A stretch of 64,000 nt of DNA from Otis tarda (taxonomy: Eukaryota > Chordata > Aves > Otidiformes > Otididae). The notes below the pieces were generated by a model. It saw only the letters and a program-made list of their open reading frames with translations, had not been told where the DNA came from and searched no databases. Below are positions 38,101 to 51,499 of this stretch, piece by piece; the stretch's first letter is position 1; each line of letters opens with the position of its first letter. The DNA is taken from contig CM048553.1 in the NCBI GenBank assembly GCA_026413225.1, forward strand, positions 40,712,001-40,776,000, written 5' to 3'. A program made the position numbers and the translations under genes.

Positions 38101-40969
38101 CTGGATCAAGAAGATGCAGATGCTGAATAATGCATAGCTAAAAGTATTATTTATTCTGGTAAGACGGAAGTTCACCAAATTGATTTACAAACATTAGAAT
38201 AAAATTTAATGATGTTTCAGAAAATAGAAATTTCATACAACGTATACTATAATTATATTTTCTAAATCACATGTGGTTGAAATTTTAGGTACAATAAATA
38301 TAAAGAGCCTGGTAAGAATATGATAAACCCAATGCACATAAAATATTAGATAGTGTTCCCATGCTTTGGAGCAGGTTAATATTTTCTGTATCCAACTATC
38401 AAAGGAAGAGAAACTCAGTTTCAGTCAAAGCTCAGCTTACTTTATTTAATTTCTCTTCCTGGGTTTCTCAATGGGAAACTTGTCTCAGTAAAGAGAAAGG
38501 ATGAAATCTAATATATAGCACATAACTAATACATAGCACAATCACCTAAAATTAGGGAATACAATGCCTAAATTATCAAGATTTCAGTCCTAGAAGAGAA
38601 TGAGTAATGTTATGCTATGTGTCTATGGGAAGACCTACCTCAGAGGTGGATTCAAGGGGAATTCTAGAGAGAATTAGAAAACTGGCAGTTCACAAAGCTA
38701 GAGAGTACTAGAAGTAAAATACAGATATACTGTGTAGAAGGAAAAATTCCTATATGTCTTCCTAAAAAAGTGATGTTGACTCTTGTTTCTTCTATGACAT
38801 AAATATGTCAATTATTTATTATATAAGAATTTATATATCTTATAATAATTATGACCCACAATTAGCTGAAACACTGAAAACATGCTCCTTCATTGGAAGA
38901 GTCTTTAGGGCCGATGGCTAATGTCCACTCCTAAAAGAGATATAGATTTAATTCTGAAATGTTAGAAAAGAGATTTGAACCAGAATTTGTCACTTTCTAA
39001 ATAAGTATTTCAACTACTAGGGCTATTAGCTAAAAGGGAGATTTCCTTTTTCAGCCATATTTTATTTTGAAATTAAATTTAAAACAGTGGCCCTAGCTAC
39101 ATTGGTGAGGTAGATCTTTGTTACTCATTAGGCATGCTCCTAAGAGTTCCTGCTAAATTGTTTTTCTCAAGGGTTTTTAAGCAGAGATACTGACTGAATC
39201 TGGATCCTGACTGAGCTTAGATATGAGCCAGATGCCACCTGGGTGCCCACATTCTAAGTCCCTGATTTCACCTGGCTTCCAGTGAAAACTCAGAAAGAAC
39301 TTCAGGATTTTCAGCTCAGCCCTGTAAGTACTTATTCTCGCAAGCAAGGGATTTGTGGGAAGAGTCTCTTAACTTTTCATGTTCCAAGTTTCACATGCCA
39401 GAAAAATTTAATAGACCATTCTGTGGTTTTGAAATCATGCTGAATATGGACTTAGTGCCAGCAGTTTTTAAATAATTTCCTTCACTATTAGACATAACAG
39501 TGCGGTGGAAGTTTGAGCTAAAACTTGCTTCCTTGATTAAATATTATTCTGCTGCCATTCTGACCTACAACCTATAAAGAAAGCTCTAGAGTATATGCTT
39601 AAGCATTCATATAGTCCCATTAACTTCAGTGAGCATAATGAGAAAACCAAATGAACGTTTATGTTGAAGTTATTATTTTAACATTGTTCAGCAGGACTGA
39701 ACAATTAAATGTCTTGGAAAGACACATTAAAGATACTGTGCTCAATCATATATTTTTTTTTCAGCAGAAGATAATTGTTTGCTTAATGACAAATTATGGA
39801 TTTTCACAGATATTGCAATTGCTCATATGTCATGGATTTATAGGAAGCTGTGGAGGGTCTGAGAAAGTTGAAATTTAAGAAATCACTATGTGTTGGCATA
39901 TAAACAAATTCATATGGGAATTTTTACTATTAAAAATCCTCTTTGCTATTTGGGAGCATTTGAACAACTGAGAAGACAAATAAAAACACCTGTAGTCTTA
40001 AATTTTTCAGTAACTAATATTCAGTAACTATTATTTAAGGTGTGGCTTCTTTTTTTATCACCCTGGAGAAAAAAAAACCAAAAAACAAAACAGTTATCCA
40101 TTTGCAAAGGAATATGGCATCACATGATCAATCCTCTACCCTATCCCAGAAACATGCGCATAGCAGAAGTCCTTCATCTAATTACTTAGAAATATCACAT
40201 ATACCTGTCAAAGGTAGTGAGATGTATACCAGCGAGATAATAGAAGAGAAAATATCACAGTTTTAAGTTTTGATGTATAACATTTTACCAGCTTGTAACT
40301 TGTGAAATTATTGTGCAGAATTTCCTTCACAAGTCCTACGTTTGACCACATGCTAGTGACACATCTCTCAAAAATCTACATTAAATGTATCTTTTAAAAC
40401 CATTTGGCATTTCATTTATTGGAAAGACCATACAAGAGCAAATTGAAAATTCATACTGTCATTCTTAGTCATTAAAAAATAAGAAAAGATTCAGTTGCTG
40501 TCAGTTTTCAGATTTAATTCCTGGTCTAAGGAAGTAAATTTTTATTTTCCAAAAAAAATAAAGCTGATCTTTTGCGCTGCACCTGTTATATTTAAGTACA
40601 AAAGAGTCCTTTCTGTGTTAAACAACTAGCTGTAGATAAAACTCTGTTTCTTATTATATACTCAAGAACTCTCTCCAGTCAAAACATTTTTTTAATCCAA
40701 GTGGCAAGCTTAGGTGTGTACGTTGCAACCAGACATATAATGAATCATTAGTTCAACTTAAAGCCAAATTTCTTTGAACTATTGGTACTGACAAAGTAGC
40801 TGTTTAGCTGTGTAGGAAAAACACACCTTAGAAATTATTATTATGACAACTTTGCCTCAGTGGCTTATTCTAATTAAACTTTTTGGATTTTGGTGTTTGT
40901 GTTGTTTTTATGTCACATGGTACTGTGCCATTATGAGAGCACAAATTGTATTTTATTAATAAAATAGGA

Positions 40970-40991
40970 GATATATATATATATATATATA
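40970..40991. repeat. (AT)n microsatellite
   Basis: Ten or so uninterrupted AT units; a simple dinucleotide repeat, probably length-variable. Confidence 0.9.
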
Positions 40992-43900
40992 GTCATTCGG
41001 TCACACAGAATTACTCAGTGCCCCTCTGGTCTTATCCAAACCCTAAAGATAAACATTAAAAAAAGCAAGAGTGGATCAAGAAAGTAATTAAATTGGATTA
41101 ATTGACATGATTCTGGACTCCAAAGTGTTCACTTGGCTCCAAGTCCTACGTTTAATGAAGTATTTGTTTGCACAATCCATCTGCATGTAAGTGCTTGAGG
41201 AAAAAAAAAATAGACAGAAAGTATAAACAGAGCTTTTAATAGATTCATTAACAAATAGATAAGTTGGCATTTATCTTTGATATGTCAACTACAGATGAAT
41301 CTCATTACTACATTAACACATTTCCTCATAAATTTCCCTTGAGCACATAGAGCTTTTTTACTGCACTTGTTGTCTTAGACCCAACCTGTTATTAACTGTA
41401 CGCTTTCCAGCCAGGGAAACAGCAATTCCTACAGCTTCCTCTAAGAAAAAGAAAGTTTTCCCTTCATCCTCTCATGGCCATTGAAAAGATGCCCTAATGT
41501 CTTTCCAAAACCTGTTATCCTTGGACATCCCTATGGAAGGAACAAACTCCCTTCTTAGCGGAATAAATGAATGCTTCATCTTTTCAGTTGTGTGGTATGA
41601 ATATACTCTGCTTCTACATTCTGCCATGTCCATGCAGAGTCAAGACCTGTATCAAACAATGTCCTTGCAATATATAGATCTATGTGGAATATGCAAAAAA
41701 CACCTAGGAGTGCACATTTTCTGCTTTGTCACGGTAGCTCACAAGTTCAGACTTTTACTAGCCCTTTCAATTCCCAATGTCTTTCTCTACTTCGCATGCC
41801 ATGTCAGTTGGGATTCCTGCAGTAGCATCCTCAGAGGGCTGGTGAAAGAATCTCGATAAAATTAATAATTTATGAGTTCCCCTCTAATGTTCCTCATTTT
41901 CAGAAAACATGTAGCTTTTTATTCCACTGAAGCACATACATTCATTGCAAAGTGGAACTGTGGCTACTTTCACACTGTGCTTCTCATGTGACTTTTTGGT
42001 TGCAAAGCTGACTTGTGCACCTTTCACCTTCAGGTGGTTAGTCCAAACATAAATTTCAATAATAGCCATTCTTCCTGGGGATTACGCCCCCGAGCTAGGG
42101 ATTTTGCCATCCTCTTGTTTCATTATGTGTGTCAAGTAAATGTTTAAAATTCCTGCACAGTGATGCTATCCATTGCAATACCTCTATCCTTTTCCTTAAG
42201 CTAGCCTTTATCTTGCCTTCTACAGTTTTCCACAGTGTATGCAGCTTAATACATTGGTCTGTGACCCAGACTGGAACTCTGCATGCCTTTTGCCTAGGAA
42301 CTTTTGCATCAGAGCACTGAACACTTTCCGCAGTCTAAGCATGGCCTGGGTCGCTCCCCTTACTTCACAAATACCAGTCATTTTTGCATTGACTTAATAC
42401 TAGAAGTATATTTTGTCCAAGATCCCAGGGAAGGTCTTTTCTTTATCAAGCTTTCAAGAAACCCTCACCTGTAAGTTGTGAGATTTCCATCCAAAATCCT
42501 CAGTGGGTACCATGTCAAAAACATTAATGTAGCTGAGCAGCAAGTACAGACACATCCATCTGAACAACTCACTCAGCTCCTTTGGAATATTCCTAAAATG
42601 GGTAACCAACCTTCAACCTTGACTTAAATAAAGCTTTATGTTAATCTTTCTGTTGATAAGGCAAATTCAGTGAGCTTTACCTCAGCTAACTTCACTCCTT
42701 GCATTCTGTTTAAGCCAAAGCATGTTTTTCAGCAAAGAGAAACCTCCTCTATAATATATTGGTAGAGACAGATAATATTTTTATTAATAGATCTAGATAA
42801 ATCTCTCTTATTCTAAGTTTTTACAGGTTTATGTATGGCCTATATGTCATGAATGTGGTTTTAAATATATTGTACTACACAGTGAAATTAGTACAGGTGT
42901 TCTTTCGCAAAGACAGCTTTGCAGTAGAAAATGGAAGATATATCTTGGAGATGGCTTAGTTCAACAGAAAACAAGATTTTACAGGGTTTTTGGTAGCTTC
43001 CTACTTTTTACATATACTGTGTGTAGGTAGATGAGCTAGAGCTGAGCTGGCTTCACATACACTAGCCAGCAGCAGTAAGAAATGTGAGACCCAGCCTAGC
43101 AGTACATGAGGCTGGCTCCAGGCTGGAAGTGGTACAGCACTGCTGCACAAACACCTTTTGTGCCAGTAGGCATGCTGGTAAAATGCTGCACTGAACATCT
43201 TTATCTATTCAAATCCACATCTGCGCAAGGAGATCTGTAGCAGGCTCCAGTGCTCAGAGTTGACATATCCTTATGAAACAGAGATAATTTAATCTGTTCT
43301 CCCACTGCTCGTAAAATAAAATTGAAAGTGGTCATATACATGCAGTACAAAACATAGGACCAGAGAAAAATAAGTTGAGTAAAGAGAGAAAAATGAAAAT
43401 TGCATCTGCTAATGGAGAACAATCTGCAAGCACTGACTGTTTAATCAAAATAAATAAACCAATTAAACTCAATAAATGTAATAAGCAATTTTTAAGAAGT
43501 TTTGTGTGGAAATCCAAATCTAGTCTATCTTTTCCCAGTGGGTCTTCATTTACAAGTTAGATGTTTACTGTTCCCTGCAGATTTTTTTTCCCCCATAATT
43601 ATCATATTGGACTAAATATCCTCTTAACGTACATTGTCAAAGTACACCACTTAAGTACTTGATAATGCTACTATGCGTCTTCAAATAACATGGCAATGAC
43701 AATTATTGCACTGAAAGTAAAGCAGAAGTACTAAAATTCTACCTATTTCTATAAAGAATGCTCAACTTACAACTACACAAATGAATATATATAGAGTTCA
43801 TATTATGCAAAAATATGCTGTTGGACACAGTTTATGTGTACACATACACACACACAGAAGAATAACAATTAGAAATCCTGACATTCTTCTTACATTCCAC

Positions 43901-44478
43901 TCTTTTAGTATTTTTCCATTGATGCACTCCAAAAAATGAGCATAATTGGTAAGAATCTCAGTGAGAAGTTCTCCTAGGGCTTTTGAAATGAAGTGTGATG
44001 CATATGTTTTAGGCTATATTTTCCTTTGAAAAGAAGTTCTATTACATAGAAGTCTTCATTTCTAAACAAGACTGATATGCTCATATAAATTACACATTAT
44101 TACGAGATGGTCACTAGCTTCTAGCATTTTTATTTCAGTATTTAAGACAGGAAATAAGATGTTCAACTTCATTAACACCAATTTTGTCTACAGATTACTA
44201 ATCTACATTAGTCAAATTATTACAAAGCAAATTTGAAAAGCAGCAAACAAATTTTCTTTTTTTTTTAATTTACAAAATCCTATTTTTGTTAAGATATAGA
44301 AAAAATGGGCCAGATTTATTTCTACTTTTTTTTTCCACTGAGACCGATGGAAATTACGTCACAGCTGAACTCAGCTCAGATTCTGTAGCACAGCGTGACA
44401 TCTATGCACACCTTACTGTGTACACTGAAAACTGATTCCACTTCTGTGCAGGATTATGGATCCGACCTTGATGTAGTC

Positions 44479-44507
44479 ATAAAATAAATAAATAAATAAA
44501 TAAAAAG
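44479..44507. repeat. (AATA)n microsatellite
   Basis: About seven AAAT/AATA units in a row ('aaataaataaataaataaat'), then A-rich sequence. Simple tetranucleotide repeat. Confidence 0.88.
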
Positions 44508-44554
44508 AAAAAGGCTGTGAAACAGACAATCCACTGCAGGACATTGTTTGGAAT

Positions 44555-44780
44555 ACATGACCTAATTTAAAGCAGAAATCTCATTGATTTCAGCCTCATA
44601 GCCCAAAGCAAAAGGTCTAGCACTGCTGCCAGGGAAGTCAGTGGCAAAACTGCTACTGGGTGCAATGAGAGTTGGTTGGTTTTTGTATCGGGCTTGCATC
44701 AGAAAGACATTGAGCTAAATGTCAGCCCTATCCATGTCAATAGGATTTTTGCCACTCGCCAAGTGAGGACCAAGGTTGTG
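44555..44780. repeat. Possible ancient interspersed repeat
   Basis: Contains 'catccatgtcaataggatttttgccactcg' and 'gtcagtggcaaaactgctactgggtgcaatg'-like phrases, reminiscent of very old amniote repeats containing 'caatgggagttttgccattgac'. Heavily worn; the borders are guesses. Confidence 0.25.
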
Positions 44781-47407
44781 TTTCTTACATAGGCAAGACT
44801 AAAGCCAAGTAATTACTGTCTCTTTTTCTTCCTGGATGGATATTTCTGGCACCGATTGCAACTGACATTTTTCAGAATTCTTTACTTGGTCTTTAAAATT
44901 TTGCTATCTGTGACTGTTACTACACCTCATTTTTCCTTAATTTTTCTTTATTTATTTTTTCTTTTTAAACCTTTTCTGATCTCTTTTGTAGCACAACTTC
45001 TATTCTTAACCCCTCTCACTCCAAGCAGTGTGGTTTTGAAGTCACACCGGAAGCACAGATAAGTTTATAGTTCAGGGGATTTAAGAAATTGAATTACTTT
45101 GGTAAAAACTCTCTGTATTTGATTGTTCAGAGGATAAAACCAAATTAGGACATTATTTAAATATATTAAAATGGTGTGAGAATTCACTGGTGCTTTTGAT
45201 TAGTTGAGGAAGTAGTAGTTAGTTACCGTTATAAGCAATATTTATAATTCTTAGCTCCTCTATAGGTGCTTTCTGTCCGTAGATACCAGTAGCCTATTTC
45301 CTTAATATCTTGATCATTTCTACAACAGTGATAAAATTGGACCAAAACTATTTTCTAAGACTCCCTCAACAGGTTTTAGAAAATAATAAAGATACAGCTG
45401 TAATACTGAGGACAATCCCTGCTTCACAAAAACCCATCATAATTCCACTATTAAAATCCATGGTATCATGACTTGGCATAGACTAACACATGGAAGTACA
45501 TTCGGTAATGAGACAAGAAACTAAAACATTATATAATCATGAGAGGCTGATCAAAGCTTAACATTTGATGATTCATTAGTAGTTGTGTAGCATGTTTATA
45601 ATCTGTCTATTTTTTTATAAGAACTTGGGGGAAAAATGAGAGATTTTTTTTTTTTTTTTAAAAAAGAGGCATTACTTAAGGATTTCATGTTCCTAAAACT
45701 TCTTCTATGCTGTTAAAATGACAGGTATGCTGTAAATTCTTCTCCACTCATTAATATGTCTCCTTTGATCAATGAGTTAAGTTGTCTGCTTATGGCATTT
45801 TAACACATTACTCCATTTAATACAGCAGTCTTTTAAAGAGCAAAATGCCAGTAATAGCCAGTTCCTTACATTTTCCTTGTTTCATGTTGACATTATTTAG
45901 GAAGGATGGAAATTGAAAATTTTAAGTTTTACAAGGATTTTAAAATATTTTCTTAAAGTTCACAATTCATCTAGAAATTTCTAGCTATCTGAAGACCAAA
46001 AACAAAGTCAGAAAGATGCCATGATACCCTCTCAATTTTGACTACTATGACGAGATTATAGTTTCCTTACATAAGTAGCTTTTTATTGTAATTCCACTAT
46101 AACAATTTTCAAATAATCTGAAAACAGTATTTAAGCTGTAAGGGTGTGCTTTATCCTCATGTCATCACCTCACACCTTGGATATCTATTTAAAGCAGCAG
46201 AGCACAGGATACAGGATACAATCTGAGTAGGAGACAGAAGTATGGTAGGTGTATAACGAAGAAATACGAACAAAAGAAAATTTTGAACAACTTAAGATAT
46301 GCCAATATTAAAATAATTTTTGTTTCACATCTAAGGAAAGAGAAAGCAGAAGGAGCCCCTAGAAAAGCCTTTCTAGATGGTAGAAAAGCAAGTGCTAGCA
46401 CACTAAGCCCAACTGTCAACCTAGCGCTCCAAGATATCTGTGCTTTTCTCACCAAACCTTAGATAAGCAAGTCTTGTGCAGTGTATTTCTGCAAGTATAA
46501 AGGTAATCTCTAATGCATGTTTCCCTGGCATACCAAGTAGGAAGGACTAAAAGCTTTGTTTACCTGGAGATTAACTCATTGCAATTCAATATTCAACTGA
46601 ACAGGCATTTTATGGCTATTCTATGTAGAATAGTGCATGTATTAGAGGTTTAAGGTTTTTATTCATGTAAAAGATGATTAAAATTTTTACAGGTGAACAA
46701 TGTCTTTAAAAAGCTGTTGAGGTAGGAAAATTATCAAATACCAGCCAAGATATTTATACCTAGTAAACATTTTATATCAGTGTTTTAGTACATCTACAAA
46801 GCAATAAATCTGGAAATAAAGTGAAGTAATTCTTGTGCAGATGAGAAAAAATTAATATTATTCTAGATCCCAGACTAACACCTAATGTCAATGAAACCTA
46901 CACAGTTTGAACACTACGCGCAGTCCTGAGTGAAAACAGACAGTTAAATTAATCCCTAATTTAAGTGCTGAAATCACTGGAAGCGTGCCTACTTACATTA
47001 GGTTGGAATTTTTTTTTTTAGCTACTATGCCTTAAAGTATTTATTATCAACTGCATAAAATACACCATTTAAGAACATATGGCTTGGCAAAACCCTTTGC
47101 TTTAATGTTTCTGGAGTTTGAGTTAAACAGTCTTTATAAACTGTCAAAGGAAGAAAAAAGCTGAAGAGTAGAATCACTATAGTTTGAGATATGAAAGAAT
47201 TCTTGTTTTTAAGGGAAAAGGACTTTTTTTTAAAAAAAAAAAAAAGATAATCAGAGTACTATAAAAAAAAGCGGTAACAGAAGCAGCAGCAAATGAAGCA
47301 TATGCATACCAGTTAATGTCTGCCTGGTTAGCTCACAGTCAGTTCTCCAGTCACTGAATTAGCTATTTTTTATTTTTATTTTTTTTGCTTTCATGGCTGT
47401 CTTTCAG

Positions 47408-47487
47408 TCTTTGTGGCAAAGCTGCCCCTGCATGGACACATCTTCATTGTCTTCTTCATCCTTGCAGATGAAAAAGCACACTTTCAT
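47408..47487 (+). CDS. Candidate internal exon, plus strand
   Basis: A long pyrimidine tract and a consensus acceptor (ggctgtctttcag) precede 80 nt, which end at a good donor (TTTCAT then GTGAGTTC). In the frame entered after one base it encodes 26 residues including FVAKLPLHGHIFIVFFILAD, a hydrophobic core followed by a charged end, with coding-like C-ending codons. Two other frames are also largely open, so the reading is not unique. The protein is not recognised. It leaves in phase 0, which would suit the candidate at 48002-48133, about 500 bp downstream. Confidence 0.3.
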
Positions 47488-48001
47488 GTGAGTTCTTAGG
47501 TGTTGGGAAGACGTTTGTAAACAAACTTATTTTGAAAGGACAAGTAATGAACTTGAGTGCCAACTTTGTTAAAGCAGTTATTTGATAAGCTTGAAGTGAG
47601 ATTCAGAGGGACAGAAGAAAGGACACAGTCACTGGAAGGATATAATTTAGTGCTTAAAAAGGAATCTAGAAGCAGATCACAGCTATAATTCAGGCTAATG
47701 TTTCATTTCGTTTTAAAAGGGAGTCATTAGAAAATGCTTTGAAGCATGAGAATGTCTACCCATTGGGCTTCCTGACGGGTCTAGGAAGGGAAGATCTCAA
47801 ACAGTTTAATAGAAAGTTACGTAAAGATCCAGACTTCAAGATAAAAATAGACAATGTACTATGCAGAAAATTACCATCATTTCTGGTGCCCTTGGGTTTT
47901 GCCCTGCAAGTGCTTACTCACTTAAAAAAATCCTAATGTCTCCAAACCCCACTTACTTTCTAATTAAGAGTATTATTACTTACATGAGTAAGCATCTGCA
48001 G

Positions 48002-48133
48002 GATAAGTGCTTTTGCAAGCAGTCTGAGAAAGGCCAGCAAGTGAACGAGCACTGGAATGGAATGATCCATTTAGCTACCCAGGGAGCCTGGGTATACTCG
48101 AGTCCTGCCCTGCAGGCAGTAAATTACCTTTCT
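48002..48133 (+). CDS. Candidate internal exon, plus strand
   Basis: A 132-nt open segment (44 codons, phase 0 at both ends) ends at a strong donor (CTTTCT then GTAAGTAAA). The acceptor 'gcatctgcag' has only a modest pyrimidine tract. The peptide is hydrophilic with two Cys near the start (DKCFCKQSEKGQQ) and a Trp-containing middle; no family is recognised. The phase agrees with the segment at 47408-47487, but two short neighbours agreeing is weak evidence. Confidence 0.25.
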
Positions 48134-49278
48134 GTAAGTAAACAGGACTTGTAATCAGCAAAGGCCCTTACACGAGAACTACACTTGCTTCTGCAATTAC
48201 CATAAACCAAAACAAATACATAAATAAATAGCAAGCCGTAGGTGTCTGACAGCACTTGGGGGATCAGAAGGTCTCAGGTAGTTTAACATAAGTAAAGTTG
48301 TGGATTCAGCTGCAGTTTGCATTTGAGAGCTGCAAAGAAGTTCCCACATAAACGCTAAGGTGGCACCCCAAGAGAGGGAAGGCTGTAGCAAGAGCCTTCC
48401 AGTAAATCCACGCCTGCCTCCAAGAGTCCTATGTCTTTATCATGCTCAAAACTAATTTGGATGACAAGTGGAAGACAAAGAAAATCTCTTTCTGGACTGA
48501 TGATCAAGAATATAAGGCAAGCTATTTAAAAATCCAGAATTTACTACCAGATAGACATACATGCCCTGAGAAACCAGAGGGTAACAGAAACAACAAAAGA
48601 CTAACGTTCAAGTGATGTTAAATTTATTAGATGACCAGTATAACTGTATTTCTGAGACACAAGGGATTTTTGAATCGATTCAGTTGCCTACACAAGCATC
48701 TAGCACCATTTGAGACCTCTGGTACCAAAGACATCTGCACAGTGATGGCAAAGATGCGTCAAGGCCAATGGCAGTCCACACTCCTGGGACAAGAAGCTGG
48801 AGGACAGGGGCACTGTAAAGTATATCAAATGGCACCAGATGTCTATATTTAGGAGACTGAATCAAGACAGCTACAACCTTAAGTTATGCCATAGCAGCTG
48901 CCTGACATACTAAACCCCTCTATCAAAGACAGGCATTGCTGATCAACCACTGTAAATTGGGAATGTTAAGCATTCACAGCCTTGTTTAGAAATAAACAGA
49001 TAGGGACTGGCTACAGAAAAGGCAGACTCAAGTGAAGTGGACAAGACCAGGTTTCTTCCTGTGCCCGAGTGCAAGCACGCTGACAGCTTGGTATTCAGGT
49101 TGTTGATGTTAATTGTTTTTTTCAAAAGACACTCATAAAAGCTCTTGTGTTGGGTCCAGCAGCTTTCACTGCACTTCAGCAAGTACAAACCAGCATCTGC
49201 TCAGGACTTTGGACAGAAGAGCAAAGCACTTTAATTCCACATGGATTTCAATCGAAAATAATGAAGTCTGGTATTTTA
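48134..49278. other. Intergenic or intronic AT-rich DNA
   Basis: No repeat, exon or RNA gene recognised between the candidate exon and the CR1 cluster. Confidence 0.4.
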
Positions 49279-49812
49279 CAGAATCACAGAACCACAGAAT
49301 GGTTGAGGTTGGAAGGGGCCTCTGGAGGTCAAACCTCCTGCTCAAGCTGGGCCACCTACAGCCAGTTGCCCAGAACCATGTCCAGACAGCTTTTGAATAC
49401 CTCCAAGGATGGAGACTCCACAACCTCCCTGGGCAACCTGTGCCAGTTCTCTGTCACCCTCACAGGGAAAAAAATGTTTCCTGATGCTCAAAGGGAACCT
49501 CCTGCATTTCAGTTTGTGCCCATTGCCCCTGGTCCTGTCACTGGGCACCGCTAGAAAAAGCCTAGCTATATCATGTTTGCACCTTCAGGTATTTATATAC
49601 GTTAATAACGTCTCCTTGAGCCTTCTCTTCTCCAGGCTGAACCGTCACAGCTGTCTCAATCTTTCTTATTAGTACAGAAGTTCCAAACCCCATCATCTTA
49701 CTGATGCTTCGCTGGCTTTTCTCCAGCAGCTCCATCTCTCTCTCTTATACTGGGCAGCCCAGAACTAGACCCAGCACCGCAGATGTGGCTTCATCAGTGC
49801 TGAGAAGAGGGT
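49279..49812 (-). mobile_element. CR1 LINE fragment, minus strand
   Basis: The left edge carries the reversed 3' octamers ('acagaatcacagaaccacagaatgg') and 'gttggaaggggcc', the complement of the CR1 3' end. Reading leftward from about 49812, it contains the ORF2 segment and the 3' UTR ('ccaggggcaatgggcacaaac', 'ggttgcccagggaggttgtgg'). It differs from the plus-strand copies in this window (CTCAACC instead of the CTAGATG region), so it belongs to another CR1 subfamily. It is 5'-truncated and its reading frames are broken. Confidence 0.93.
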
Positions 49813-49831
49813 ACCTCTACTGTACTTAAAG

Positions 49832-50503
49832 AGTGGAGTGGACGAGAAGCTCAACATGAGCAGGCAATGTGCCCTTGCGGCCCAGAAGGCCAACTGCATC
49901 CTGGGCTGCATCAAGAGAAGCGTGGCCAGCAGGTCGAGGGACGTGATTCTCCCCCTCTACTCTGCCCTGGTGAGACCCCACCTGGAGTACTGCGTCCAGT
50001 TCTGGAGCCCCCAACACAAGAAGGACATGAACCAGTTGGAGAAGGTCCAGAGGAGGGCCACAAAGATGATAAAAGGGCTGGAGCACCTCTCTTATGAGGA
50101 CAGGCTGAGAGAGTTGGGGCTGTTCAGCCTGGAGAAGAGGAGGCTCTGGGGAGACCTTATAGTGGTCTTCCAATACCTCAAGGGGGCCTACAAGAAAGAT
50201 GGGGAGAGGCTGTTCAGTAGGGCCTATTGTGATAGGACGAGGGGTAATGGTTTTAAGATAGAGGGAGGTAGATTTAGATCAGATATTAGGAAAAAAGTTT
50301 TTTCCAATGAGAGTTGTAGAGCACAGGTTGCCCAGAAAGGTGGTGGAAGCCCCATCCCTGGAAACATTCAAGGCCAGGTTGGACGGGGCTCTGAGCAACC
50401 TGATCTAGTTAGGGATGTCCCTGCTCCTTGCAGGGTGGTTGGACTAGATGACCTTTGAAGGTGCCTTCCAACTCTAACCATTCTATGATTCTACGATTCT
50501 ATA
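49832..50503 (+). mobile_element. CR1 LINE fragment (ORF2 C-terminus plus 3' UTR)
   Basis: About 670 bp: 5'-truncated in ORF2, running through the 3' UTR to 'ttggactagatgacctttg', 'ccttccaactc' and attctatg repeats. It starts within 20 bp of the truncated end of the minus-strand copy at 49279-49812, so the two elements lie head to head. Little decay is seen in the ORF2 part, which suggests a relatively young insertion. Confidence 0.95.
49838..50458 (+). pseudogene. CR1 ORF2 (reverse transcriptase/endonuclease) C-terminal remnant
   Basis: An open frame of 206 codons matches the end of CR1 ORF2, downstream of the polymerase core. Recognisable parts are [17 protein letters not shown] (residues about 10-26), the [12 protein letters not shown] segment and [17 protein letters not shown] (near residues 86-102). 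The catalytic YADD/FADD box and the N-terminal endonuclease are absent, so it cannot be functional. The frame drifts into the 3' UTR after about residue 170; the last part is not protein sequence of the element. Confidence 0.85.
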
Positions 50504-51467
50504 TCCCAAAATATACCCCTAGTAGAAAGGGACTTTTTTCCACAGTTTACAGCTCTGTAAATGGGACACTTTTCAGTACTATATATAAACTAACAGGAAA
50601 GAGGAGAGTCTGTCATGCTATAAAATTGCTGGTATGTAATCAAAATAAAAACAAAAAAATAGGCCAAAAAAATAATATGAAAAAATAAAGTTACCTAGTG
50701 TTGATCTCTGCTAGTTCAAATGCATATTTTCTATAGGTAGTTTCTTATACAGAGATGAAGTATCAAACCAAAAAACCTCTGTACTTTGGAGGAATGTCAG
50801 CTTACCTGCAGAGAAACCAATAGATGTAGCACAAGATAAATAAATTTTTAAAAACCAGTTCAGCTTAATTCATGCAGGAACAAATTATTTTGTCACTATA
50901 TTGTCACAATGAAGTAGTTCCTTCCTCAACATGGGCACACTAGCTCCATCGTTTATTATGAGATTATGGCAAAACTCCCCAAAGCATGAGGTATTGTGCC
51001 ATACAAAGACTCTGTCATACAATATTAACATATATAAAAAAAGTTCAGCTCAAATTTACTTATAATTTCCTGTTGAAGCCAGGGAAAAAATGATAGCTAT
51101 GTTAAGAGAGAGTTATTGAACTCATTATTCTGACAAATATGCAAGAAAATTCTCAAAGCATACTGCACTGAGTACCCAAGTTTAGACACGAAATTAGGAA
51201 TTTCAGAAGCCAGATGCAGAAACAGTCACACTTTGAAGATTTTTTTTCTGTATATTGGATACAGATGTGATTTGTTAATTCAAGCAGGTGGTAAGAGACA
51301 CCAAATCTCGTTCCTCCTTCAGAGTATAGCTTTTCAGACTTTTTCTACCTTACAGCTCCTCCTGCTGCATTCTCATCTCATATACCTGAAGATGTCATCT
51401 CCTTCAGTGCTATTTGATCGGTTTAGGATGTTTAATTCAGATAATAGATGCCTTTGCAATTTTCTAG
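50504..51467. other. AT-rich DNA between CR1 cluster and exon candidate
   Basis: No gene or repeat recognised, apart from A-rich simple sequence at about 50640-50690. Confidence 0.4.
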
Positions 51468-51499
51468 ATCTATTCTTGATGAAGCAGTGTATGAGTCAT
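51468..51499 (+). CDS. Candidate 32-nt microexon, plus strand
   Basis: A consensus acceptor (tttgcaattttctag) and a strong donor (GAGTCAT then GTAAGTGG) bracket 32 nt. One frame reads SILDEAVYES, entering in phase 2 and leaving in phase 1. Reading through the donor gives an open frame to 51729, so an unspliced version is also possible. It is not in direct phase with the candidate at 48002-48133, so another exon would have to lie between. No protein recognised. Confidence 0.25.

Larger units (their letters stand above)
30804..47407. other. Long AT-rich stretch, intron-like or intergenic
   Basis: About 16.6 kb without a recognised mobile element. It holds simple sequence: (TA)n at 40970-40991, (AATA)n at 44479-44507, poly-A at about 35009-35021, AT-rich palindromic DNA at about 38800-38850 and a T/A run at about 45642-45665. 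A possible ancient repeat lies at 44555-44780. One weak exon candidate is at 35095-35154. Many ORFs of 60-120 codons occur here, without splice support or recognisable domains. Confidence 0.45.

Noticed and set aside
41497-41859. 120-codon plus-strand ORF
   Set aside because: No splice or promoter context, no recognisable motif; composition is like the surrounding AT-rich DNA.
49147-49672. Plus-strand ORFs of 85-135 codons
   Set aside because: They are antisense readings of the minus-strand CR1 copy.
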